DNA of 64,000 bases from Amylibacter marinus (GTDB lineage Bacteria; Pseudomonadota; Alphaproteobacteria; Rhodobacterales; Rhodobacteraceae). The DNA lies in contig NZ_BSNN01000002.1 in the NCBI RefSeq assembly GCF_030160015.1, forward strand, positions 620,001-684,000, read 5' to 3'. Numbering within the stretch: the stretch's first letter is position 1; every line of letters starts with the position of its first letter. Shown here one piece after another: positions 17,258 to 26,818 of this stretch. The translations under genes were made by a program, and so were the position numbers. The notes under the pieces were generated by a model, which did no database searches, was not told the origin of the DNA, and worked only from the letters and a program-made list of their open reading frames with translations.

Positions 17258-18756
17258 AAAATAAAGTCGTCGGCAGAGAAATCCTCTGCCGACAGGCTCT
17301 GCCCATCGTCGGTTTCGATGCGGATTTTCTCGTTGCGAATGGTAATTATCGCCCCGTATTCGCGAGATTTTATCTCGAAATCATTCACTGATTCAATCAA
17401 TGCATAGGCGGATAGATCGATCAAATCTATACCCTGTTCGTAATCCAGAATAACATCTGTACGTTTGTCTGGGATAAACACAAATATATCCGCCCCCGCA
17501 CCACCGGTTAGGTAATCTTTGCCCTGCCCGCCATCCAAAATATCATCCCCTGCCCCGCCAAATAGTTGATCTCCTTGGCGAAACCCATACAGATGGTCAT
17601 CTTCTGCCCCACCTGTCAGGATATCTTTCGCGTTCGTTCCGATCAGCTGCAGCCCGATCTCATCGGGGGTGAATGTGAACTGGGTAAACCCGTCCTCGAC
17701 AGCGCTGGCAACAAACACGTGTATTTCCCCCTCGATCTCTGTGATCTCGATCGCACTGATATTGGTCAACGCCACCTCAAAATCATCCTCGTAATCCACC
17801 ACCCAACGCAGAGTTCCATTGGGCATCAGCTCGAATACCGATAACCCATCATCGCTGCCAGCGGCAAAAACAAACGCCCGCCCCGCGGTTTCCACCACCG
17901 TCAGCTCGCTAACCCCTTCAAAGCGGGTATGTAGACTATCGATGATATGATCCACCTCGACCAAGCGGCCCTTTTCACCAATACGAAAAACCGTGAGGCT
18001 GTCGCTGCCCGCGGCCCCCATAACCAGATATGTAATATCTCCGATCTGTGCAGTGACCAATTTCTGCGCATAGGAAAACCCAGATTGGGTTTCTGGCTCA
18101 ATCGAAAAGCGCTGATGCAGATTGCCATGGCGCCCCATGCGAAACAGATCCAGACCCCCATCAAATGCTGAAATAACTGCAACGAAAACTTTATCGTCCA
18201 CAACCGTTGATGTGATGTCCGTAATATCCCCCAAGTGGTTATTTCCACCATCCGTCACGATCTGCTTTTCGTTAAACTCCAGATCCTCTCCTACATGAAA
18301 GCTGAGCAAGGCCGCATCATTGCGCTTGGTGGCTAAAACATAGACTTGATCCTCGATATAAACAGTGTGGGTGGTTTCGAAATAGGCATAATCACTGGCG
18401 TCCCCGGTAACGGATGTCGGCGAATTTAGAGAGGTGCTATTTCTGCCACTGATTTTTATCAATCCAGCGCTGTCATCATAGCGTCCAGACGTAATGAAAT
18501 AGGAAACACCAGCGATGCTCAGGGGCTCTAGATCATTTAGGGCCACTGTGCCGGTATCTTCGCCAAGCTTTAAATTATGCCGTAGCGTTGTGCCGCCATT
18601 TGCATAAATATAGTATAGCTTTAAATCACTGGTACCCTCATTCCCAAGGATCAGAAATGTCTGCCCATCCTTGGTATAAAACTCAAAATCCGAAATCCCA
18701 CTGAATCGATTGCCAGGGCCCGTATACACGGACTCGACAACAGTTAAGTTGCTCAT
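17254..18756 (-). CDS. RTX-type calcium-binding protein with beta-propeller repeats
   Basis: A 500-residue protein without an N-terminal signal peptide. Residues 1 to about 375 consist of repeats of some 45-55 residues with beta-strand character (for example [20 protein letters not shown]), suggesting a propeller. They are followed by RTX nonapeptide repeats ([37 protein letters not shown]) and an aspartate-rich C terminus ([18 protein letters not shown]). Such proteins are exported by type I secretion, fold on binding calcium and act outside the cell. No ABC/membrane-fusion secretion genes lie nearby. Function unknown. Confidence 0.85.
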   Translation of the reverse strand: MSNLTVVESVYTGPGNRFSGISDFEFYTKDGQTFLILGNEGTSDLKLYYIYANGGTTLRHNLKLGEDTGTVALNDLEPLSIAGVSYFITSGRYDDSAGLIKISGRNSTSLNSPTSVTGDASDYAYFETTHTVYIEDQVYVLATKRNDAALLSFHVGEDLEFNEKQIVTDGGNNHLGDITDITSTVVDDKVFVAVISAFDGGLDLFRMGRHGNLHQRFSIEPETQSGFSYAQKLVTAQIGDITYLVMGAAGSDSLTVFRIGEKGRLVEVDHIIDSLHTRFEGVSELTVVETAGRAFVFAAGSDDGLSVFELMPNGTLRWVVDYEDDFEVALTNISAIEITEIEGEIHVFVASAVEDGFTQFTFTPDEIGLQLIGTNAKDILTGGAEDDHLYGFRQGDQLFGGAGDDILDGGQGKDYLTGGAGADIFVFIPDKRTDVILDYEQGIDLIDLSAYALIESVNDFEIKSREYGAIITIRNEKIRIETDDGQSLSAEDFSADDFIF

Positions 18757-18888
18757 AGGAACCCACTCCTAACCCATATTACCCGAGGCTGAAGATGGGT
18801 CAGAGGGGTTTAACAGGGGGTCAATTCACGCCCATTGCTTACGCTGAATTGGTCTCTAATTTTGCAATAATTTAACGCAATAGGGCAT

Positions 18889-18913
18889 GAAAAAGGCAGG
18901 CGAAACGCCTGCC
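18889..18913 (-). terminator. intrinsic terminator of ychF
   Basis: GGCAGGCG (18895-18902) and CGCCTGCC (18906-18913) form an 8-bp perfect stem with a three-base loop. Read on the minus strand, a TTTTT run follows the stem. It lies 24 nt after the ychF stop. Confidence 0.85.
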
Positions 18914-18936
18914 CTCATTTTCAGCATGATCCTGTA

Positions 18937-20034
18937 CTAGGTGTTGAACAGGAAATGTACAACATCGCCGTCAGCCATGACATAGGCCTTGCCCTCGGCG
19001 CGCATCTTGCCTTTTTCCTTGGCACCTTGTTCGCCATTGCAGGCGACGTAATCATCATATGCAATGGTTTCTGCGCGGATAAAGCCGCGTTCAAAATCCG
19101 TGTGAATAACGCCCGCCGCTTGGGGGGCGGTGGCGCCTGCGTGTACTGTCCATGCGCGGGCCTCTTTCGGGCCACAGGTAAAATAGGTTTGCAACCCAAG
19201 CAGATCATATCCCGCAGCAATCAGGCGATCCAACCCCGCCTGTTCTAACCCAAGTTCGGAGAGGAACATCTCGGCCTCTTCGGGTTCCAGCTGGCTGATC
19301 TCTTCTTCAATCGCGGCAGAAATCACGACACTGGCGGCACCCTGCTCTGCGGCCATCTTTGCAACGGCCTCGGAGTGTTGATTGCCCTCGCCAGCATTAT
19401 CTTCCTCAACATTGCACACATATAAAACTGGCTTGGCCGACAACAGTGTTAACTGAGCCCATGCTTTCTCTTCATCTTCGCTGATCTCTACGGTGCGGGC
19501 AGGTTTTCCGGATTCGATCGCTGCCTTGGCGCGGTTCAGCAGATCATTTTGCTCTGCCGCCTCTTTGTCGCCGCCCTTCATCTTGCGGACCAAATTTTGT
19601 TGGCGTTTCTCGATGCTTTCTAGATCGGCCAACATCAACTCGGTTTCGATGGTATCAGCATCTTCGATCGGATTAACGCGCCCATCAACGTGGGTCACAT
19701 CATCGTCCTCGAAACACCGCAGAACATGGGCGATGGCGTCACATTCGCGAATATTGGCCAAAAACTGGTTGCCCAGCCCCTCACCTTGGGATGCCCCCTT
19801 CACAAGGCCCGCGATATCCACAAATGTCATCCGCGCAGGAATGATGGATTTAGAGCCCGCGATCTCGGCCAATGTATCAAGACGTTTGTCCGGTACAGAT
19901 ACTTCGCCGACATTTGGCTCGATGGTACAAAACGGAAAATTTGCGGCCTGTGCGGCGGCGGTACGCGTAAGCGCATTAAACAATGTAGATTTGCCCACAT
20001 TGGGCAATCCAACGATACCGGTTTTAAATCCCAT
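18937..20034 (-). CDS. ychF: redox-regulated ATPase YchF (Obg-like)
   Basis: A 365-residue Obg-family P-loop protein that hydrolyses ATP rather than GTP and associates with ribosomes. The G1 motif GLPNVGKST is at residues 8-16, G3 is DIAGLVKGAS, and the altered G4 motif typical of YchF reads NVEED. The C-terminal TGS domain follows (CGPKEARAWTVHAGATAPQAAGVIHTDFERGFIRAE). I start at 20034 (MGFKTGIVG), the conserved N terminus; the open frame extends 17 codons further upstream without family similarity. Monocistronic, with its own terminator. Confidence 0.95.
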   Translation of the reverse strand: MGFKTGIVGLPNVGKSTLFNALTRTAAAQAANFPFCTIEPNVGEVSVPDKRLDTLAEIAGSKSIIPARMTFVDIAGLVKGASQGEGLGNQFLANIRECDAIAHVLRCFEDDDVTHVDGRVNPIEDADTIETELMLADLESIEKRQQNLVRKMKGGDKEAAEQNDLLNRAKAAIESGKPARTVEISEDEEKAWAQLTLLSAKPVLYVCNVEEDNAGEGNQHSEAVAKMAAEQGAASVVISAAIEEEISQLEPEEAEMFLSELGLEQAGLDRLIAAGYDLLGLQTYFTCGPKEARAWTVHAGATAPQAAGVIHTDFERGFIRAETIAYDDYVACNGEQGAKEKGKMRAEGKAYVMADGDVVHFLFNT

Positions 20035-20161
20035 AACACGACCTTTTTTAAGCTGTTTCGCGCATCTATCTGGCCAAAGGGGCAAAGGTCAAGCAATACG
20101 CCATTGATTTTCTGTGCAGATTGCCCCAAACCCGAGATTGAATTCAAAAAGGTTACCAAAA

Positions 20162-20953
20162 ATGACTCGTATCGCCGCCAAATTTGAAGAACTGAAATCC
20201 AAGGGCCAATCGGCATTTGTCTCTTATATCATGGCAGGTGATCCCGATTATGACACAACCCTAGAGGTGCTAAAGGGTCTGCCGGCCGCGGGCGTAGATA
20301 TTATCGAGCTTGGTGCGCCTTTTACTGATCCTATGGCCGATGGCTCAACAATCCAGCTGGCAGGTCAACGCGCGCTGGATGGCGGGATGACGTTGAATAG
20401 AACCTTGGAAATGGTTGTAGAATTCCGCAAAAACGACCAATCCACACCCATTGTTTTGATGGGATACTATAACCCCATCTATAATCATGGTGTCGCGCAA
20501 TTCTTGGCAGATGCCAAGGCAGCGGGTGTTGACGGTTTGATTGTAGTGGATCTGCCGCCCGAAGAAGACGAAGAGCTGTGCATCCCCGCCGGTGCGGCAG
20601 GGATCGATTTCATCCGCCTTGCCACCCCCACGACCGATGCACGGCGCTTGCCAAAGCTCTTGCCCAATACCAGCGGGTTTATTTATTACGTTGCCGTAAC
20701 GGGTGTTACAGGCACGGGATCAGCCAATGTGGATACAGTAGGCACAGAAATTGCCCGCATCAAGCAAAGCACTGACCTGCCACTGGTCGTTGGTTTTGGG
20801 ATTAAGACCCCCCAAGATGCCAAAGAGATGGCGGCCGTGGCGGACGGCGCGGTGGTGGGATCTGCTATCGTATCCAAAATCGCCGATGGTGCGCCAGTTG
20901 CGGATGTTTTGGCCTTTGTTAAATCCTTGGCCGATGGCGCGCATAGCGCCTAA
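20162..20953 (+). CDS. trpA: tryptophan synthase alpha subunit
   Basis: A 263-residue TIM-barrel protein that cleaves indole-3-glycerol phosphate and passes indole to TrpB. The family signature is visible ([15 protein letters not shown] at about residues 45-60, including the catalytic Glu and Asp), with the phosphate-binding loop [10 protein letters not shown] and [11 protein letters not shown] start at 20162 ([11 protein letters not shown]), the usual N terminus, rather than at the longer frame opening at 20114. trpB is not adjacent: trpA stands alone between ychF (divergent) and the lactate dehydrogenase gene. Confidence 0.95.
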   Translation: MTRIAAKFEELKSKGQSAFVSYIMAGDPDYDTTLEVLKGLPAAGVDIIELGAPFTDPMADGSTIQLAGQRALDGGMTLNRTLEMVVEFRKNDQSTPIVLMGYYNPIYNHGVAQFLADAKAAGVDGLIVVDLPPEEDEELCIPAGAAGIDFIRLATPTTDARRLPKLLPNTSGFIYYVAVTGVTGTGSANVDTVGTEIARIKQSTDLPLVVGFGIKTPQDAKEMAAVADGAVVGSAIVSKIADGAPVADVLAFVKSLADGAHSA

Positions 20954-21000
20954 TATGCCTGCGTAGTCCTACGGATTGACGCCTGTCTGAGATTGAAATA

Positions 21001-21027
21001 CCTTTGGTAAAATTATTTTACCAAAGG
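21001..21027. promoter_or_regulatory. 12-bp-arm perfect palindrome just before the lactate dehydrogenase gene
   Basis: CCTTTGGTAAAA (21001-21012) and TTTTACCAAAGG (21016-21027) are perfect inverted repeats around TTA. The right arm provides the AAAGGG purine stretch that should serve as the ribosome-binding site of the ATG at 21035. The element could be an operator (GT...AC symmetry suits GntR-type proteins) or a translation-blocking hairpin in the mRNA. Confidence 0.65.
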
Positions 21028-21034
21028 GCACCAC

Positions 21035-22198
21035 ATGAGTATTGTCACCACAATCGATGATCTAAAACCCATCTACAGACGGCGGGTGCCGAAGATGTTT
21101 TATGACTATGCCGAAAGTGGGTCGTGGTCTGAGCAAACCTTCCGCGAAAACGAGAGTGATTTTAACCAGCTTTACTTTCGCCAGCGGGTTGCCGTGGATA
21201 TTTCCGATCGCTCAACCACCAGCGAAATGATCGGCCAGAAAGTCTCTATGCCCGTAGCGCTTGCCCCAGTTGGGCTTACCGGTCTTCAGCACGCCAATGG
21301 CGAGATTCTGGCCGCGCGCGCCGCGCAAAAACAGGGTGTGCCCTATACCCTGTCGACCATGTCCATTTGTTCAATCGAAGATGTTGCCGAGGCCACAGAC
21401 AAACCCTTTTGGTTTCAGCTGTATTGTATGAATGATCGTGATTTCATCGCCAATTTGGTGGATCGGGCCAAGGCCGCCAATTGTAGTGCCTTGGTTATTA
21501 CCCTTGATCTGCAAATTTTGGGCCAGCGCCACAAGGATATCAAAAACAACCTAAGCGCCCCGCCGAAGTTAACGTTAAAAAACGCCTTGAACATTGCAAC
21601 CAAACCCAGATGGGCGCTGGGGATGAAAGATGCCAAGAGGCGGGATTTTGGGAATATCATCGGCCATGCAACGGGGGTAGAGGATTTGAACAACCTGCAC
21701 GAGTGGTCAGAGAATAATCTAATGCGCACGCTGGATTGGAAGGAGCTGGATTGGATCATCAAACGCTGGGGTGGCAAAGTAATCCTAAAGGGTATCCAAG
21801 ATGTAGAGGATGCTAAAATGGCCGCCAAGACCGGTGCCCATGCGATTGTTGTATCCAATCACGGGGGACGACAACTAGACGGCGCACTTTCCTCTATCCG
21901 CGCCCTGCCCGAGATTATCGAGGCCGTTGGCGATAAAATCGAGATTTGGATGGATGGCGGTATCCGCTGTGGTCAGGATGTAGCCAAGGCGATCTGTTTT
22001 GGTGCCCAAGGCGTGATGATCGGGCGGCCCTATATATATGGCCTTGGGGCATTTGGTCAGCGCGGTGTCGAGATGGCTTTGACGATCATTCAAAAAGAGC
22101 TGGAAACCACCATGGCACTATGTGGCGAAGGAAGCTGTGCAAATATGACCCGCGAGAACTTGCTGGTACCGCGTGGGTTTAGCGGCGATTGGGAATGA
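21035..22198 (+). CDS. lldD: FMN-dependent alpha-hydroxy-acid (L-lactate) dehydrogenase
   Basis: A 387-residue FMN enzyme of the LldD/glycolate oxidase family, oxidising L-lactate (or a related 2-hydroxy acid) to the 2-oxo acid and passing electrons to the respiratory chain. The active-site stretch SNHGGRQLDGA near residue 275 holds the catalytic His and an Arg, and the phosphate-binding part (WMDGGIRCGQDV; MIGRPYIYGL) follows. N-terminal YDYAESGSWSEQT and FQLYCMNDRD also fit. The exact substrate is an inference from subfamily length and pattern. A large palindrome covers its ribosome-binding site, suggesting tight control. Confidence 0.85.
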   Translation: MSIVTTIDDLKPIYRRRVPKMFYDYAESGSWSEQTFRENESDFNQLYFRQRVAVDISDRSTTSEMIGQKVSMPVALAPVGLTGLQHANGEILAARAAQKQGVPYTLSTMSICSIEDVAEATDKPFWFQLYCMNDRDFIANLVDRAKAANCSALVITLDLQILGQRHKDIKNNLSAPPKLTLKNALNIATKPRWALGMKDAKRRDFGNIIGHATGVEDLNNLHEWSENNLMRTLDWKELDWIIKRWGGKVILKGIQDVEDAKMAAKTGAHAIVVSNHGGRQLDGALSSIRALPEIIEAVGDKIEIWMDGGIRCGQDVAKAICFGAQGVMIGRPYIYGLGAFGQRGVEMALTIIQKELETTMALCGEGSCANMTRENLLVPRGFSGDWE

Positions 22199-22315
22199 TA
22201 ATACCCCGAATTTGGATGCGAAACTAGGACTTCACATTTATCAAAAACTGTCCTATAGGACGCGTTCACTGGCCTTACACCCCTGGAGGAAGGCCCACAT
22301 TTATGGAGAATTATC

Positions 22316-22969
22316 ATGGCAGGAAAAATTCCTGATCTAGAATTAACGCCACGCGCGGGGACAGGCAAGGGAGCCGCCCGCCAAGCACGTCGCGACGGTT
22401 TGGTACCTGGTGTTGTATATGGTGGTGGCCAAGAGCCCCAATCCATTACGATCCCATTCAATATCTTGTTTAAACAGCTGAAAGCGGGCGGTTTCATGTC
22501 CACGCTGTTTAACCTAAAGATCGAAGGTTCCGACGATGTCCGTGCCGTATGTCGTGGCGTTCAACGCGATGTAGTTAAAGATTTGCCAACGCATATCGAT
22601 TTCTTGCGCCTAAAACGCGACAGCCGTATTAACATGAACATCCCTGTTGTCTTCTTGAACGAAGAATCATCAGCTGGTCTGAAAAAAGGTGGTACATTGA
22701 CCATCGTTCGTCCAGACGTGGAATTGATGGTGACTGCGGGCAATATCCCGGATGCAATCGAAGTGGATCTGGAAAATCTGGATATTGGTGAGACTGTAAA
22801 CATCTCAGACATCACCCTACCTGAAGGCGCACGCCCAGTTATTACGGATCGTGATTTCGTGATCGCCAATATCGCAGCACCAGGTGGCGCCGCAGATGAG
22901 GACGAAGACGAAGATGGCGCAGAGGCAGAAGATGCCCCAGCAGCCGCAGAGGGTGAAGCTGAAGAATAA
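22316..22969 (+). CDS. rplY: 50S ribosomal protein L25 (long, Ctc-type)
   Basis: A 217-residue L25 that binds 5S rRNA. Residues 1-95 are the 5S-binding domain ([28 protein letters not shown]), followed by the C-terminal TL5/Ctc beta domain and a very acidic Ala/Glu/Asp tail from about residue 190 ([16 protein letters not shown]). The start ATG follows TGGAGAA. It precedes pth, a common pairing, but a terminator separates the two. Confidence 0.95.
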   Translation: MAGKIPDLELTPRAGTGKGAARQARRDGLVPGVVYGGGQEPQSITIPFNILFKQLKAGGFMSTLFNLKIEGSDDVRAVCRGVQRDVVKDLPTHIDFLRLKRDSRINMNIPVVFLNEESSAGLKKGGTLTIVRPDVELMVTAGNIPDAIEVDLENLDIGETVNISDITLPEGARPVITDRDFVIANIAAPGGAADEDEDEDGAEAEDAPAAAEGEAEE

Positions 22970-22992
22970 TTCAGCCCCTCTTATGAATTTTG

Positions 22993-23026
22993 AAAGCCCG
23001 TGAACCCTGTTTGCGGGCTTTTTCTT
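22993..23026 (+). terminator. intrinsic terminator of rplY
   Basis: AAAGCCCG (22993-23000) pairs with CGGGCTTT (23014-23021), followed by further T residues (TTTCTTTT). It lies 24 nt downstream of the rplY stop. Confidence 0.85.
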
Positions 23027-23105
23027 TTCGGCACGCTACACGAGGTGGCAATTGCAATGCGCGCACGCACCTCGTAAAACAAGCCCAAAGAATAGGGTAT
23101 CAGCT

Positions 23106-23792
23106 ATGAAATTATTCGTGGGCCTTGGTAATCCGGGTGCCAAATACGCTGGCAATCGCCACAACATCGGCTTTATGGCGCTGGATCAAATTGCCAGCGA
23201 TCATCATTTTGCTCCCTGGCGTAAAAAGTTCCAAGGACAGATCAGTGATGGCCGCTTGGGTCTCGAAAAAATAGTCCTGCTGAAGCCAGAGACATTCATG
23301 AACCTATCGGGTCAATCGGTAGGCGAGGCGATGCGATTTTATAAGCTGACGCCCGATGATATCTATGTGTTCCACGACGAGCTGGATCTGGCCCCTGCCA
23401 AGGTGCGGGTCAAATCCGGTGGCGGGCATGCCGGACACAATGGGTTGCGATCGATGCATCAACATATCGGCGCCGAGTATCACCGCGTGCGGTTGGGCAT
23501 TGGTCATCCGGGTCACAAAAACAAGGTGGCCTCTTATGTGTTGAATGATTTTGCAAAGGCCGAGCAGGGATGGCTGGATGATGTGATCCGTGGGATCGGC
23601 GATGGGGCACCTGATCTGGCCAATGGCGATAATAGTAAATTCATGAATGCCATTGCGCGGCGCACTGTGGTACAGCGCCCCAAGCCAAAACCAGTGCAAA
23701 AACCCACAAGCACGCCCGTGTCAAAGGCCGCCCCAACGCCAGCAGACACCAGAAGCCCAATGCAAAAACTGATGGATAAATTCGGAAAGTAA
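23106..23792 (+). CDS. pth: peptidyl-tRNA hydrolase
   Basis: A 228-residue enzyme that releases peptides from prematurely dissociated peptidyl-tRNA. The family N terminus MKLFVGLGNPGAKYAGNRHNIGF contains the catalytic His (N-R-H-N), and the second signature VFHDELDLAPAKVRVKSGGGHAGHNGLRS follows near residue 90. After the catalytic domain (to about residue 190) there is a Pro/Lys/Thr-rich tail that ends in a short predicted helix (MQKLMDKFGK). I chose the ATG at 23106 because it begins at the conserved N terminus; a TTG 54 nt upstream only extends the frame. Confidence 0.95.
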   Translation: MKLFVGLGNPGAKYAGNRHNIGFMALDQIASDHHFAPWRKKFQGQISDGRLGLEKIVLLKPETFMNLSGQSVGEAMRFYKLTPDDIYVFHDELDLAPAKVRVKSGGGHAGHNGLRSMHQHIGAEYHRVRLGIGHPGHKNKVASYVLNDFAKAEQGWLDDVIRGIGDGAPDLANGDNSKFMNAIARRTVVQRPKPKPVQKPTSTPVSKAAPTPADTRSPMQKLMDKFGK

Positions 23793-23796
23793 TTCT

Positions 23797-25002
23797 ATGG
23801 ATCTTGTGCAACTGACCGATACATTTACCGCCGTATTTGGCCGCCTATTGCGCGCAGATTTTAAGGGGATAAATCGGTTGATAAAAATCAACAACCTCTT
23901 TGACCGCGATAAAATCATCTGGAATTTTTCCAATATGGATCAGCTGGCAGAAACCGCTACCCTAGGCTGTGCTGCTAAAACTCCAAGCCCTCTGCCCCAT
24001 GACCCCAAGCCTCTGATCACACAGTATATATTTCAAGGCAAAACAACGACACTTGCCGATTATAAACGCGAGAAAAACCTGACCGCCCTATTGGTGCTCA
24101 AGGACAATAAAATCGCCCATGAGGAATATCTGCAAGGCACCGGCCCCGATGATCTTCGCATTTCATGGTCCATGGCCAAGAGCGTGATCTCGCTGTTATT
24201 AGGCGCATTGATAGACAAAGGGGAAATCCCGCGGGATGCCTTGGATTATCAAATCGCGGACCATGTGCCGTTATTGCGCGGCTCTGGGTATGATGGGGCC
24301 AGCCTGCGTAATATCCTGCAAATGTCCAGTGGGGTGGATTTTAACGAGGACTATTTAGACTATCACTCCGATATCAACAAAATGGGGCGGGTTCTGGCCA
24401 TGGGCGGCTCGATGGATGCTTTTGCCGCACAGCTGAAAAATGCCACGCCTCCTGGGAAATACATGAACTATGTCTCTGTTGACACACATGTGATTGGAAT
24501 GATGATCCGCGCGTTAACGGGCGAGGATATCTCTCGCCTGACAATCGAGCATATTTTCACCCCTCTTGGGTTGGAAAAAGATCCGGTTTTCATCACCGAT
24601 AGCCTAGGTGAGCCGTTTATTCTGGGTGGGTTAAACATGACCACCCGCGATTATGCCCGCATCGCGCTGATGGTTTTGAACGGAGGGAATTGGAATGGTC
24701 AACAGATTGTCTCGCCAGAGTGGCTAGCACTATCCACCTGCCAATCAGCCCCGCCGGTTACACCAGAAAAACGTGATATTCCAGAGGGTTGGTTGGGTTA
24801 CGGGATGCAATGGTGGTTACCCCAAGACCCAGTTGGCGGTGAAATTTATGGCATCGGTATTTATGGCCAATACCTGTATATCAATCCCATGTACAATGTT
24901 GTGATCGCCCAAAACGCCGGTGATATAGATTTCAAACACGGCCAAGGGATTGTAGAACATGAAACCCTAGCGATGATGCGCCAGATGGCTGAAAGCCTAT
25001 AA
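23797..25002 (+). CDS. serine hydrolase, class C beta-lactamase-related
   Basis: A 401-residue protein of the beta-lactamase class C/penicillin-binding-like (CubicO) family. The catalytic Ser-x-x-Lys is in WSMAKSVIS near residue 127, and the Tyr-x-Asn-type second motif is in KYMNYVSVDTH. There is no clear signal peptide, which is unusual for a true beta-lactamase and favours a role as a cytoplasmic or membrane-associated esterase/peptidase (compare 6-aminohexanoate hydrolase-like proteins). It follows pth by 4 nt and could be co-transcribed. Substrate unknown. Confidence 0.75.
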   Translation: MDLVQLTDTFTAVFGRLLRADFKGINRLIKINNLFDRDKIIWNFSNMDQLAETATLGCAAKTPSPLPHDPKPLITQYIFQGKTTTLADYKREKNLTALLVLKDNKIAHEEYLQGTGPDDLRISWSMAKSVISLLLGALIDKGEIPRDALDYQIADHVPLLRGSGYDGASLRNILQMSSGVDFNEDYLDYHSDINKMGRVLAMGGSMDAFAAQLKNATPPGKYMNYVSVDTHVIGMMIRALTGEDISRLTIEHIFTPLGLEKDPVFITDSLGEPFILGGLNMTTRDYARIALMVLNGGNWNGQQIVSPEWLALSTCQSAPPVTPEKRDIPEGWLGYGMQWWLPQDPVGGEIYGIGIYGQYLYINPMYNVVIAQNAGDIDFKHGQGIVEHETLAMMRQMAESL

Positions 25003-25012
25003 GCTGTACGCT

Positions 25013-25029
25013 TTTAGAACCATTCTAAT
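25013..25029. promoter_or_regulatory. Irr-box-like (iron control element) site upstream of nfu
   Basis: The 17-mer TTTAGAACCATTCTAAT fits the alphaproteobacterial Irr/ICE pattern TTTAGAA-NN-ATTCTAAA in all but the last base; its TTAGAA/TTCTAA arms are perfect. It abuts a TTGACT -35 hexamer (25032-25037), with a CATATT -10 candidate 17 bp further. The target is an Fe-S scaffold gene. Confidence 0.55.
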
Positions 25030-25088
25030 TCTTGACTTTCCCCCTGCGCAAGATCATATTCTAACCCGAGCAACAAGGAACAGGCCTG

Positions 25089-25649
25089 ATGTTTATCCAA
25101 ACAGAATCAACACCAAACCCCGCAACGCTGAAATTCTTGCCCGGTCAGACCGTTATGGCCATGGGCACCGCTGATTTTCCATCATCAGATGCCGCGAGCG
25201 CATCCCCCCTAGCCATGCGGATCTTTGCGGTCGAGGGTGCAACTGCTGTGTTTCTTGGGCCTGATTTTGTAACTGTAACCAAATCCGATGATGCTGAATG
25301 GGATCACATAAAGCCCGCATTGCTGGGCGCGATTATGGAACATTTTCAGTCTGGTCAGGCAGTTATTGATGGCGAAGACAATTCCGGTGGTCATGCGGAA
25401 CACAATGGCGAAGACGGCGAAATTGTTGAACAAATCAAAGAACTACTGGATACTCGAGTGCGCCCTGCCGTGGCCCAAGATGGCGGCGATATCACCTTCC
25501 ATGGCTTCGAGCGTGGGGTGGTCTATTTGCATATGCAAGGCGCCTGTGCTGGATGCCCATCCTCGACCATCACACTGAAAATGGGTATTGAGAACCTGTT
25601 GCGCCATTATATCCCCGAGGTCACCGAGGTTCGCCCTGTTGGTGTCTAA
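25089..25649 (+). CDS. nfu: NfuA/NifU-family Fe-S cluster carrier
   Basis: A 186-residue Fe-S scaffold/carrier protein. The N-terminal Scaffold_N (Nfu_N) domain is at residues 1-90 (FIQTESTPNPATLKFLPGQTV), and the C-terminal NifU domain follows with the cluster-binding CAGCPSST motif (CxxC, near residues 154-157). The ATG follows an AAGGAAC ribosome-binding site. An Irr-box-like palindrome in front of the promoter suggests iron-dependent regulation. It is 4 nt upstream of tsaB and so heads an nfu-tsaB-rimI operon. Confidence 0.93.
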   Translation: MFIQTESTPNPATLKFLPGQTVMAMGTADFPSSDAASASPLAMRIFAVEGATAVFLGPDFVTVTKSDDAEWDHIKPALLGAIMEHFQSGQAVIDGEDNSGGHAEHNGEDGEIVEQIKELLDTRVRPAVAQDGGDITFHGFERGVVYLHMQGACAGCPSSTITLKMGIENLLRHYIPEVTEVRPVGV

Positions 25650-25653
25650 ACCA

Positions 25654-26277
25654 ATGATCTTATCGATTGATACATCGGCCGCGCATTGCGCGGTCGCAGT
25701 TCATAGGGGCACCGATTTACGCGCCTATCAGCTTGAAGAAATGCGCAAAGGTCAGGCGGAACGTCTATTCCCCCTGTGCGAAGAACAATTGGAAAGCGCA
25801 GAAACCAAATGGGCAGAGCTATCGGCCATTGCGGTGTGTGTCGGCCCTGGCAATTTCACGGGCGTGCGGATTGGGGTTTCTGCCGCGCGCGGCTTGGCGC
25901 TCAGCCTTGGCATTCCGGCGATCGGTGTAACACGCCTAGAGGCCATGAGTTATGGTAGCAATGGCGCCCAACGCGTCATTCTGGATGCCCGCCGTAATCG
26001 TGCTTTCCATCAGGATTTCAACGATTCCCGCGCCCTTGCCCCCGCCACGATCGGCCCGCTGATCCAACATAACGCGACCACTTATATTACCGAACCCACG
26101 GATCAGCATTTGATTACCATCGGTAAGGTTGCGCCGCCGCAATATCCCGTGGCACAAGCCTGTGGGTTGATCGCACTAGGCAAATTGGATCAGGAAAACC
26201 CACGACCGGCACCGCTATACCTAATGGCTGCTGATGCGGCCCCGTCCTCGATACCAGCGCCTAAGATCATCCCATGA
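25654..26277 (+). CDS. tsaB: tRNA threonylcarbamoyladenosine protein TsaB
   Basis: A 207-residue ASKHA-fold protein that partners TsaD (and TsaE) in making the universal t6A37 tRNA modification. It has the N-terminal phosphate-binding strand MILSIDTSAAHCAVAV and the diagnostic GPGNFTGVRIGVSAARGLAL at about residues 68-87. The start at 25654 is the conserved N terminus; the open frame upstream overlaps nfu. The last 4 nt overlap rimI (ATGA), a frequent gene pair. Confidence 0.92.
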   Translation: MILSIDTSAAHCAVAVHRGTDLRAYQLEEMRKGQAERLFPLCEEQLESAETKWAELSAIAVCVGPGNFTGVRIGVSAARGLALSLGIPAIGVTRLEAMSYGSNGAQRVILDARRNRAFHQDFNDSRALAPATIGPLIQHNATTYITEPTDQHLITIGKVAPPQYPVAQACGLIALGKLDQENPRPAPLYLMAADAAPSSIPAPKIIP

Positions 26278-26705
26278 CGCCCACAGAAATGGCCGCCCTA
26301 CACGCGGTATGTTTTACAAATACTCGCCCTTGGGGCCGCGCGGAATTTGAATCTCTATGTGCACAAAAACACACCAAGACCTTCTGTCTCCCCAGCGGTT
26401 TTGCCTTGATTCAAGTTATTGCAGACGAAGCCGAAATCCTGACCATTGCGATCGCACCACAGGCACAGAGGCGCGGAATTGGCACACTGCTGTGCAAGAA
26501 AATTTCAGAGGATTGTGGAAAAAATGGCGTTACTAAAATTTTTCTAGAGGTCGCCGCTGACAATCATAAGGCACGAGGATTATATCAAAAACTAGGATAT
26601 CGCGAGATTGCCCGCAGGGCGGGCTATTACACCAGCGGCCGCGAGGTTGCTCAGGATGCTATAATACTGGCACAAAACCTAACCAGTGTCGCAAAAATCA
26701 TCTAA
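26274..26705 (+). CDS. rimI: GNAT N-acetyltransferase RimI
   Basis: A 143-residue GNAT acetyltransferase, probably acetylating the N terminus of ribosomal protein S18 or other proteins. The acetyl-CoA-binding signature is APQAQRRGIGTLL near residues 62-74, followed by FLEVAADNHKARGLYQKLGY, the typical GNAT B-motif. The start overlaps tsaB by 4 nt. The bS18 assignment is by position next to tsaB and by length. Confidence 0.85.
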   Translation: MTPTEMAALHAVCFTNTRPWGRAEFESLCAQKHTKTFCLPSGFALIQVIADEAEILTIAIAPQAQRRGIGTLLCKKISEDCGKNGVTKIFLEVAADNHKARGLYQKLGYREIARRAGYYTSGREVAQDAIILAQNLTSVAKII

Positions 26706-26818
26706 ATTGGCACAGTTGCTATTTTCTAATGATTTAAAAAAGGTTATGCGAGCGATACCCACGCCCCAAAAAATTGAATCGCTTTAGGGCTGCTTATCCA
26801 ATGCATTGAGGAACCGTT

